Positions 1 to 5,016 of a stretch of DNA of 5,016 bases are shown piece after piece (the stretch's first letter is position 1; every line of letters begins with the position of its first letter). The stretch is from Beijerinckiaceae bacterium (lineage in GTDB: Bacteria; Pseudomonadota; Alphaproteobacteria; Rhizobiales; Beijerinckiaceae), in assembly GCA_027311205.1 (NCBI GenBank), contig DAICZI010000168.1, forward strand, positions 1 to 5,016, written 5' to 3'. The notes under the pieces were generated by a model. That model was not told the DNA's origin and ran no database searches. It saw only the letters and a list, made by a program, of their open reading frames with translations. A program made the position numbers and the translations under genes.

Positions 1-109
1 CAAGCGCCACCCATATGATTGCCGCCCCGATTACCAGAATGAACACCGCGGCCGCCAGATTGACACGGGCGCGGTGGTCATCGTCCTCATGATCATTGTC
101 GGGGCTCAT
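1..109 (-). CDS. Small membrane protein, 5' part only (hypothetical)
   Basis: The gene runs off the left edge, so only the first 36 residues are visible. I do not recognise the family. The N-terminus is short, acidic and His/Asp-rich (MSPDNDHEDDDHRARVN), followed from about residue 17 by an uninterrupted hydrophobic stretch (LAAAVFILVIGAAIIWVAL) that looks like a transmembrane helix. The charged start without a cleavage site suggests a membrane anchor rather than a cleaved signal peptide. The start ATG (107-109, minus) overlaps the TGA stop of the MetE-like gene (106-108) as ATGA. GGGG at 113-116 and GAGG at 120-123 (plus coordinates) are the only Shine-Dalgarno-like stretches, so translation probably depends on re-initiation after the upstream gene. 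The frame is open to the edge. The coding call is fairly secure because of the coupling and the clean hydrophobic segment; the function is unknown. Confidence 0.65.
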   Translation of the reverse strand, partial: MSPDNDHEDDDHRARVNLAAAVFILVIGAAIIWVAL

Positions 110-1203
110 GCACCCCAGACCTCGCGGGCAATATCGACAATCATCGCCAGTTTCGCCCACTGCTGCTCATGATCCAGCGTGTTGCCTTCCTCGGTCGAGG
201 CAAAGCCGCATTGCGGGCTGAGGCAGAGCTGTTCGAGCGGCGCGAACTTTGCCGCCTCCTCGATGCGCCGCAAAATATCATCACGCTTTTCGAGGGCGCC
301 GGATTTCGAGGTTACCAGCCCCAGCACAACTTTCTTGCCCTTGGGCAGAAAGCGCAAGGGCTCGAAACCGCCGGCCCGCTCGGTGTCCCATTCCATGAAA
401 TAACCATCGACATTGATGCCGTTGAACAGCAGATCGGCCACCGGCTCATAGCCGCCCGAGGCGACAAAAGTGGAGCGGAAGTTGCCCCGGCAAAGGTGCA
501 TCGTGATCGCCATGTCTTTCGGGCGGCCAGCCACGGCGGCATTGATCATATTGGCATAAATCTGCGGCTGACGGGCCGGATCATCGCCGCGTTCGGCCAG
601 CATCCGGCGCTGCTCGGGATCGCAGAGATAGGCAAAGCTCACGTCATCAAGCTGCAAATAACGGCAGCCCGCCTCCGCAAAGGCGGTGACCGCGCCGTGA
701 TAGGCCTGGCCCAGATCAGCGTAAAAATCTTCCATTGCTTCATAGACGCCCATGTTGATCATTTTGCGCCCGCCGCGATAATGCAGCATCGAGGGTGAGG
801 GAATGGTCATTTTCGGCGTGCGCGTCGTGTGGGCTTTCAGAAACTTGAAATGCTCCACCATCGGGTGATCCTTGAAGCCAAGCTTGCCGGTAACGCGCGG
901 GGCTTCGGCCTTGGTGGTGACACCGGCGAACTGGATGCCATGATCGACTTGCACCATGGTGACGCCCTGCAGCGCGCCGATAAAATCAAAATGCCACCAG
1001 GCGCGGCGAAATTCGCCATCGGTTATGCCCTCAAGACCGATTTCTTCCTGTTTTTTGATCAGCTTGATGATTTCGGCGTCTTCAACCGCCTTCAGCCCGG
1101 CAGCGTCAAGCCGCCCGGCCTCATGGCCGATGCGCGCCGCCTTCAGCGGGTTGGAGCGCAAAAGCGAACCGACTTGATCGGCACGGAAGGGGATTTTGTG
1201 CAT
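106..1203 (-). CDS. MetE C-terminal-domain-like protein (cobalamin-independent methionine synthase family)
   Basis: This 365-residue protein matches the C-terminal catalytic barrel of cobalamin-independent methionine synthase (COG0620 type, like Bacillus YxjG/YxjH). It lacks the N-terminal half of full-length MetE (753 residues in E. coli). The zinc site that activates the thiol substrate appears intact: His236 and Cys238 in MHLCRGN, Glu271 in MEWD, and Cys332 in LSPQCGFAS. The family acidic motif LQLDD lies at 183-187, and the N-terminal RADQVGSLLR (8-16 region) is typical of stand-alone members. It is presumably cytoplasmic and transfers a methyl group to homocysteine or a related thiol; the methyl donor cannot be read from sequence, and common database labels as a folate-dependent methionine synthase may be wrong. 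The ATG at 1201-1203 is preceded by a strong GGAGGAAA. The gene is followed by an overlapping small membrane-protein gene. The family call is secure, the exact reaction is not. Confidence 0.9.
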   Translation of the reverse strand: MHKIPFRADQVGSLLRSNPLKAARIGHEAGRLDAAGLKAVEDAEIIKLIKKQEEIGLEGITDGEFRRAWWHFDFIGALQGVTMVQVDHGIQFAGVTTKAEAPRVTGKLGFKDHPMVEHFKFLKAHTTRTPKMTIPSPSMLHYRGGRKMINMGVYEAMEDFYADLGQAYHGAVTAFAEAGCRYLQLDDVSFAYLCDPEQRRMLAERGDDPARQPQIYANMINAAVAGRPKDMAITMHLCRGNFRSTFVASGGYEPVADLLFNGINVDGYFMEWDTERAGGFEPLRFLPKGKKVVLGLVTSKSGALEKRDDILRRIEEAAKFAPLEQLCLSPQCGFASTEEGNTLDHEQQWAKLAMIVDIAREVWGA

Positions 1204-1208
1204 GATGG

Positions 1209-1216
1209 TTTCCTCC
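1209..1216 (-). promoter_or_regulatory. Strong ribosome binding site for the MetE-like gene
   Basis: On the minus strand the sequence is GGAGGAAA, followed by five bases and then the ATG at 1201-1203. It is a near-ideal Shine-Dalgarno sequence at normal spacing and fixes the start of the MetE-like gene. It is clearly stronger than the sites in front of the other genes in the window. Confidence 0.8.
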
Positions 1217-1284
1217 AGAATGGCCTGTAATCGAAGCCGTCTTGGCGCAAGGTTAGGCCCTGCCGAGTGCCTCTGGCAAGGGTT

Positions 1285-1303
1285 CCCGGCGCGTTACGCC
1301 GGG
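1285..1303 (-). terminator. GC-rich hairpin between glcF and the MetE-like gene, possible terminator
   Basis: A perfect 7-bp inverted repeat, CCCGGCG and CGCCGGG, encloses the five-base loop CGTTA. It lies about 57 bases past the glcF stop, in the 157-nt spacer before the MetE-like gene, where a terminator for glcF would be expected. No T-run follows it on either strand, so it is not a classical intrinsic terminator. It could instead protect a 3' end or attenuate read-through. The hairpin itself is certain from the sequence; the role is inferred. Confidence 0.4.
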
Positions 1304-1360
1304 TGCTGCTACAGGCGCCAGGGTGACTGGATCATATGAGGAGGCGCGCACGCCACGAGG

Positions 1361-2647
1361 TCAAATGTCGCCCAGCGCCAGCGGCTTCGGGCCGCCGGTT
1401 GCCCAATCCAGCAGTTCAACAGTGTGGACGATGGGCAGCGCGGTGCCGGAGGCAATCTGAGTCAAACAGCCGATATTGCCCGCCGCGATGCAATCGGGCG
1501 CGAGGCTGGCGATGTTGGCGACCTTGCGATCCCGCAAGGCGGTCGCAAGCTTAGGCTGCAGCAGATTGTAGGTGCCCGCCGAGCCGCAGCACAGATGGCC
1601 CTCGTGCACATCCAGCACCTTGAAACCGGCTTTAGCGAGCAGGGCCTTGGGCTCCAGGCGAATGGCCTGACCGTGCTGGAGGGAGCAGGCGCTGTGATAG
1701 GCGACCCGCAGCGGCGTCGGCAGCGCCGGTTTTTGCAGGCCGAGCGCCGCCATGAATTCCGATATGTCGCGGGTCAAAGCGGAAATGGCGGCGGCGGGCG
1801 CGGCGCACTGGGCATCGTCTTTCAGCATGAAGCCATAATCTTTCACCGTGGTGCCGCAACCAGACGCATTGATGATGACGGCGTCAAGGCCCTCGCCCGC
1901 CATTTCGCTTTGCCAGGCGCTGATATTGGCCTTGACCATGGAGAGGCTGTCCTGCCCGAGATGATGGGTCAGCGCGCCGCAGCAGCCGGCCCCTTTGGCG
2001 ATCACCACCTCGCAGCCGTGGCGTGTCAGAAGCCGGATGGTGGCCTCGTTGATGGCCGGGGCCAGCACCTGCTGGGCGCAGCCGGTCATCAGCGCGACGC
2101 GCTTCTTGCGGGGCCCCTGGGCGGCAAAGACCTGCGGCCGATCAACCGGCGAGGGTGAAGTTGGGTGCCTTGGTGCCAGCATCAGAAGGCTTTGCAGACG
2201 CTTCGGCATGGCCCATGCCAAAGGCCGCGCCAGCACCGCTCCGATCAGCGACAGCCGAAACAGTTTGGGTTTGGGCAGCACAATGGCCAACATCCGCCTG
2301 AGCAGGCGATCGGGCAGGGGACGCTGAAACGTCGCGGCAATATGGTGGCGGGCATGGTCAACCAGATGCATGTAGTGCACGCCCGAAGGGCAAGTGGTCA
2401 TGCAGGACAGGCAGGAAAGGCAGCGGTCAACATGCCTGACCGTGCGCGCATCGGCGGCGCGCCCGCCCTCCAGCATATCCTTGATGAGGTAAATGCGCCC
2501 GCGCGGGCTGTCGAGTTCATCGCCCAGCAATACATAGGTCGGGCAGGTGGCGGTGCAAAAGCCGCAGTGCACGCAAGCGCGCAGGATTTTGTCGGCATCA
2601 GCGATGGCCGGATCGGCCAGTTGCGCAAGAGAGAAATGAGTTTGCAT
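1361..2647 (-). CDS. glcF: Glycolate oxidase iron-sulfur subunit GlcF
   Basis: GlcF is the iron-sulfur subunit of the membrane-associated, three-subunit glycolate dehydrogenase (GlcDEF), which oxidises glycolate to glyoxylate and passes electrons towards quinone. The 428 residues carry two ferredoxin-type 4Fe-4S motifs: CVHCGFCTATCP (Cys25, 28, 31, 35) and CLSCLSCMTTCP (Cys76, 79, 82, 86). Two cysteine-rich CCG domains follow: Cys190 with GAGCCGAL (Cys222-223) and ASGCGTTVKDYG (Cys264), then YHSACSLQHGQ (Cys321) with GHLCCGSAGTYN (Cys353-354) and NIGC (Cys394). The length is close to the family norm (about 405-430), and no key residue is missing. The ATG at 2645-2647 has AGGA ten bases upstream, a modest Shine-Dalgarno. 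glcD and glcE, normally just upstream on the same strand, are absent: the upstream gene is a divergent kinase. Lactate-utilisation LutA/LldE proteins share the CCG domains but lack the double ferredoxin module in this arrangement, so GlcF is clearly preferred. Confidence 0.95.
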   Translation of the reverse strand: MQTHFSLAQLADPAIADADKILRACVHCGFCTATCPTYVLLGDELDSPRGRIYLIKDMLEGGRAADARTVRHVDRCLSCLSCMTTCPSGVHYMHLVDHARHHIAATFQRPLPDRLLRRMLAIVLPKPKLFRLSLIGAVLARPLAWAMPKRLQSLLMLAPRHPTSPSPVDRPQVFAAQGPRKKRVALMTGCAQQVLAPAINEATIRLLTRHGCEVVIAKGAGCCGALTHHLGQDSLSMVKANISAWQSEMAGEGLDAVIINASGCGTTVKDYGFMLKDDAQCAAPAAAISALTRDISEFMAALGLQKPALPTPLRVAYHSACSLQHGQAIRLEPKALLAKAGFKVLDVHEGHLCCGSAGTYNLLQPKLATALRDRKVANIASLAPDCIAAGNIGCLTQIASGTALPIVHTVELLDWATGGPKPLALGDI

Positions 2648-2685
2648 TGCCGTTTGATCCTGTCAGTCTCCGGATTGCATTGCCG
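2642..2685 (-). repeat. Perfect 11-nt direct repeat with a five-codon upstream ORF in the glcF leader
   Basis: The plus-strand sequence TTGCATTGCCG occurs at 2642-2652 and again at 2675-2685, exactly 33 bases apart. On the minus strand each copy reads CGGCAATGCAA and contains an ATG: the proximal one is the glcF start, the distal one lies 11 codons upstream in the same frame. The distal ATG opens a minimal reading frame, ATG CAA TCC GGA GAC TGA (M-Q-S-G-D-stop), so it cannot extend GlcF. The repeat and the short frame are seen directly; whether they are a leader peptide, a duplicated initiation site or chance is unknown. Confidence 0.45.
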
Positions 2686-2727
2686 CCTTGCAGCGTCAAG
2701 CCGCGTCGACGATTTTTGTTCACGAAG

Positions 2728-2744
2728 GTTCGGGAAGGCCGAAC
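2728..2744. promoter_or_regulatory. Inverted repeat in the glcF/kinase divergent spacer, possible operator
   Basis: GTTCGG and CCGAAC form a 6-bp inverted repeat around the five bases GAAGG, near the middle of the 201-nt spacer (2648-2848) between divergent glcF and the receiver-kinase gene. The short spacing and central position would suit a dimeric regulator's site serving either promoter. It has no adjacent T-run in the direction needed for a terminator. The rest of the spacer contains no RNA gene or convincing protein-coding frame, and I could not identify a clear -35/-10 pair for either gene. The operator role is speculative. Confidence 0.25.
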
Positions 2745-2848
2745 AATTGCCAAGCCGCACTGCAGCTTTTAGAGTGGCGGCGGCGTTGTGAACTTGCGCG
2801 ACATGGCCTTGCAGAAGGTGCATATCCAGCAAGTTTCGGGGGCAACAG

Positions 2849-4042
2849 GTGGATGATCCAGTCATGGCAGGCAATTCGAATCAGGCCGGTGCGGCGGCGC
2901 GGCGAGCGGGCAGCCGCGATATGGCCATGCCGGTGCGCGAACCGCTGCGCATTTTGCTGCTTGAAGATGATCCCCATGATGAAATCATCATGCGGCATTG
3001 TCTGAAACAATCGCGGCATTTTGAATGCGATATCACCTCGGCCAATGATGTCGCCAACGCCAGGCATCTTCTGGCAACCCAGGTTTTTGACGTGGTGGTG
3101 ATGGATTTCTGGGTCAATGCCGAAGATTCGCTGAGCCTGCTGTCGCGCGCCGCTGAATTGCCGGTGATGCCGCCGTCGATTGTCGTTTCCTCGCTCGATA
3201 TGACCGATATTCAGGCGCAGAGCCTGTCGGCGGGGGCGCTGGCCTATCTCCACAAGAATGACATTTCAGCGAGCGCGCTCGATGCGACCTTGCGCACCCT
3301 GCTGCACGCGCGCAACCGCGAGAGACTTTTGCACCAGGCGCTGGAAAGCCGCTCAAATGCGGCCGAGAAGCTGCGTGATGAAGCGACCGGCATGGCCCAC
3401 CAGATGATCACCACGCTGAATGCCGTGACCGGCCTTGCCGAGACTTTGAGTGATCTTGTCAATGACGACGCGCCACGCGCCGAAACCGGCACCTATTCGG
3501 CGTTGATCCGCGACAGTTCGGACAGGCTGATCAACACGTTGCAGCAACATCTGTCGGGCAGCATCCGCGCTGAGCGCTTCCAGAATCTGCGCTATCGCAG
3601 GGCCTGCGTGATCGATTCTGTGGAAAGTGCCGTGCAGTTTATGGAAGCGCAGTGCGCGGCCAAGCATCAAGACATTGATATTGTTGCAACATTTGATCGA
3701 CTTGAAGCGGATTTTGACCCCACTGCCTTGCGGCAGGCTTTGGTCAATCTCATCGGCAATGCCCATAAATTCAGCCCGGCAGGCGCGCCCATCCGCATTA
3801 CTGTCGATGACGAGGCCACCGCGATCCGCATCACGGTGGTCGATCAGGGCGTCGGCATGTCTGAAGACGTGCTGCGCCGGATCGATGCGTCCGCCGAGGT
3901 GGTCGGCGAGCAGGAGGGCGGCTTGCGGGTGGCCCGCAACATCATGGCCATGCACGGCGGCGAGCTTGAAATCGAGAGTTTTCCGGCCTGGGGCACCACG
4001 ATAACGCTGCTGCTGCCGCGCCGCAGGCCGACGCTCAATTGA
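2849..4042 (+). CDS. Receiver domain-histidine kinase fusion (orphan, altered motifs)
   Basis: The 397-residue product has no signal peptide or membrane segment, so it should be cytoplasmic. Residues about 33-150 form a response-regulator receiver: acidic pocket LLLEDD (Glu39, Asp40, Asp41), phospho-acceptor Asp86 in VVVMDFW, Ser in IVVSS (114-115), and Lys136 in AYLHKND. A helical linker (about 150-178) leads to a HisKA-like dimerisation region with GMAHQMITTLNAVTGLAETL (His184), then a HATPase domain: N-box NLIGNAHKFS (Asn304), G1 DQGVGM (332-337), a G2-like EGGLRVARN (356-364), and WGTTITLLLP at the end. The usual HExxT motif is HQxxT, with Gln185 replacing the acidic residue. The ATP lid is short and lacks an F-box. 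The start is uncertain: GTG at 2849 has GGGGG six bases upstream, while in-frame ATGs at 2864, 2921 and 2927 also precede the receiver. No partner regulator is adjacent. The signal and output are unknown. Confidence 0.85.
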   Translation: MDDPVMAGNSNQAGAAARRAGSRDMAMPVREPLRILLLEDDPHDEIIMRHCLKQSRHFECDITSANDVANARHLLATQVFDVVVMDFWVNAEDSLSLLSRAAELPVMPPSIVVSSLDMTDIQAQSLSAGALAYLHKNDISASALDATLRTLLHARNRERLLHQALESRSNAAEKLRDEATGMAHQMITTLNAVTGLAETLSDLVNDDAPRAETGTYSALIRDSSDRLINTLQQHLSGSIRAERFQNLRYRRACVIDSVESAVQFMEAQCAAKHQDIDIVATFDRLEADFDPTALRQALVNLIGNAHKFSPAGAPIRITVDDEATAIRITVVDQGVGMSEDVLRRIDASAEVVGEQEGGLRVARNIMAMHGGELEIESFPAWGTTITLLLPRRRPTLN

Positions 4043-4084
4043 AGGCCGGTCAACCCAAGCGATCCATGCCCGGTGCGCGGGGGC

Positions 4085-5016
4085 TCACGCCGACAGTTCG
4101 GCCAGCACCCGTGCCCAGCTTCGCGCGCCTTTTTGAAACGAGCTGAGGTTGTATTTTTCGTTAGGCGAATGGATGCGGTCGTCTGGCAGACCGAAGCCGA
4201 TCATCAGCGCGTCCATGTTGAGATCACGCTTGAAGGCACCGACAATCGGGATTGAGCCGCCCATGGCGATCAATTTGGGTTCCTTGCCCCATTCTGCGGC
4301 CAGAGCGCGCCGGGCCCTGGTCAGCGCCTCCGAAGTGAAGGGCAATTGCAGGGCGGCAGCCGACGAGAAACTGTTGAAGCTGGCCCGGCAATCGGCGGGC
4401 AGGCGGGCTGTTACAAAGGCGCGGAAGGCGTCGCGCACCGCGTCCGGGTCCTGCTTGCCGACCAGGCGGAAGGAAATCTTGGCGGTGGCCTCGGCGGGCA
4501 GCACGGTCTTGGAGCCCTCGCCAGTATAGCCGCCGTAAATGCCGTTGCATTCGGCTGTGGGGCGCGACCAGATCATCTCCAGCACGCTGCGGCCCTTTTC
4601 GCCGGCGGGCACTGACAGGCCGACATTGGCCAAATAGGCCGCCCCGTCAAAGCCAAGTTCGCGCCATTGTTGGGCGACAGGCTCGGGCAGTTCGCTGACG
4701 CCATCATAAAAGCCGGGCAGGGTGACGCGGCCTTGTTCGTCATGCAGATCGGCGATAATTCTGGAGAGCACGCGGATCGGGTTGATCGCTGGCCCGCCAA
4801 ACATGCCACTGTGCAAATCGCGGTCGGCAGCGTGGATCGTCACTTCCTCATAGACCAAGCCGCGCAGACTGGTGGTGATCGCGGGCGTCGTGGCATTCCA
4901 CATGCCGGTGTCGCAGACCAGCATGATGTCGGCATCAAGTTCGGCCTTGTTGGCTTCAAGGAAGGCTGGCAGCGAGGGCGAGCCGGTTTCCTCCTCGCCT
5001 TCCAGCAGGATGGATA
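4085..5016 (-). CDS. M20-family metallopeptidase (dipeptidase), N-terminus beyond the window
   Basis: The frame is open to the right edge, giving 310 C-terminal residues of what is probably a protein of about 460; the ATG at 4922-4924 is internal, not the start. The fragment begins within the motif LLEGEEETGSPSL, which holds the catalytic base and a metal-bridging Glu (fragment residues 8-9). It is followed by VCDTGMW with a metal-ligand Asp (35), DLHSGMFGG (His68, dimer/substrate His), the GGSIP loop (252-256) and RIHSPNEKYNL with the last metal-ligand His (282). The segment RPTAECNGIYGGYTGEG (about 151-167) is typical of the dipeptidase branch near carnosinase/CNDP enzymes. The product is expected to be a cytoplasmic dizinc exopeptidase cutting dipeptides or short peptides; the substrate is not predictable. 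The first His and Asp ligands lie outside the window. It converges with the kinase gene across 42 nt that contain no clear terminator hairpin. Confidence 0.92.
   Translation of the reverse strand, partial: SILLEGEEETGSPSLPAFLEANKAELDADIMLVCDTGMWNATTPAITTSLRGLVYEEVTIHAADRDLHSGMFGGPAINPIRVLSRIIADLHDEQGRVTLPGFYDGVSELPEPVAQQWRELGFDGAAYLANVGLSVPAGEKGRSVLEMIWSRPTAECNGIYGGYTGEGSKTVLPAEATAKISFRLVGKQDPDAVRDAFRAFVTARLPADCRASFNSFSSAAALQLPFTSEALTRARRALAAEWGKEPKLIAMGGSIPIVGAFKRDLNMDALMIGFGLPDDRIHSPNEKYNLSSFQKGARSWARVLAELSA

Noticed and set aside
169..1230. Long plus-strand open frames (169-798 and 829-1230) opposite the MetE-like gene.
   Set aside because: They are antisense to a gene with intact catalytic motifs, have no recognisable domain, and are expected in GC-rich coding DNA.
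1250..1279. Possible minus-strand promoter for the MetE-like gene: TTGCCA (1274-1279), 18-nt gap, TAACCT (1250-1255).
   Set aside because: The -10 match is poor and the position was found by searching for any pairing, so it is not reported as a feature.
1204..1335. SAM, SAH or cobalamin riboswitch upstream of the MetE-like gene.
   Set aside because: The spacer is too short for a cobalamin riboswitch, and I see no conserved SAM-II or SAH motif core; only one simple hairpin is present.
2671..2699. Possible glcF promoter with TTGACG at 2694-2699 on the minus strand.
   Set aside because: No acceptable -10 element occurs at 16-18 bases, and the implied leader would leave almost no room before the ribosome binding site.
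1424..2791. Plus-strand open frames (1424-2158 and 2165-2791) opposite glcF, the second running into the divergent spacer.
   Set aside because: glcF is unmistakable on the other strand, and these frames show low-complexity Ala/Gly/Arg/Gln composition with no family resemblance.
2398..2874. Minus-strand frame covering the glcF/kinase spacer, considered as a remnant of glcE or a new small gene.
   Set aside because: Its translation has no GlcE-like C-terminal motif, mostly overlaps glcF out of frame, and has no good ribosome binding site.
2975..2992. Perfect inverted repeat CATGATG-AAAT-CATCATG near the start of the kinase gene.
   Set aside because: It lies within codons of the receiver just after the acidic pocket and is explained by Asp/His/Met/Ile codons; nothing else indicates a regulatory site.
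3353..3955. 200-codon minus-strand frame inside the receiver-kinase gene.
   Set aside because: It is a mirror of the kinase coding frame, whose receiver, N-box and G1 motifs are clear.
4043..4084. Possible bidirectional terminator between the convergent kinase and M20 genes.
   Set aside because: Only 4-5 bp GC stems with a long loop can be drawn, and there is no T-run on either strand.

Overview
The window reads as an ordinary metabolic stretch of a GC-rich alphaproteobacterial chromosome, most likely Hyphomicrobiales (Rhizobiales) or a close relative. The basis is the strongly GC-biased codon use and the rhizobial style of the GlcF protein; no rRNA or other taxonomic marker is present, so the placement is an inference. 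I found no tRNA or rRNA, CRISPR array, insertion sequence, phage gene, toxin-antitoxin pair or defence system.

Layout, left to right. (1) At the left edge, on the minus strand, is the 5' end of a small membrane-protein gene (1-109). (2) Its start overlaps the stop of the gene upstream of it, a stand-alone MetE C-terminal-domain protein (cobalamin-independent methionine synthase fold, 106-1203, minus), in an ATGA junction, so the two are probably translationally coupled. (3) After a 157-nt spacer holding one GC-rich hairpin comes glcF, the iron-sulfur subunit of glycolate oxidase (1361-2647, minus). (4) A 201-nt divergent spacer separates glcF from a plus-strand gene (2849-4042) encoding a cytoplasmic receiver-histidine kinase fusion with altered catalytic motifs. 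(5) It converges, across 42 nt, on a minus-strand M20-family metallodipeptidase (4085 to beyond 5016) whose N-terminus lies outside the window.

The genes do not form an obvious single pathway. GlcF should work with GlcD and GlcE in oxidising glycolate to glyoxylate, but neither partner gene adjoins it here. The MetE-like protein belongs to one-carbon/sulfur amino acid chemistry, and the M20 enzyme to peptide turnover. The kinase is an orphan with no adjacent cognate regulator.

The points most worth a second look are the unusual motifs of the receiver-kinase fusion (Gln replacing the acidic residue after the phospho-acceptor His, and a shortened ATP lid), the MetE half-protein that keeps its zinc site, the detached glcF, and a perfect 11-nt repeat in the glcF leader that creates a five-codon upstream ORF. 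I see no convincing evidence for a previously undescribed multi-gene system.
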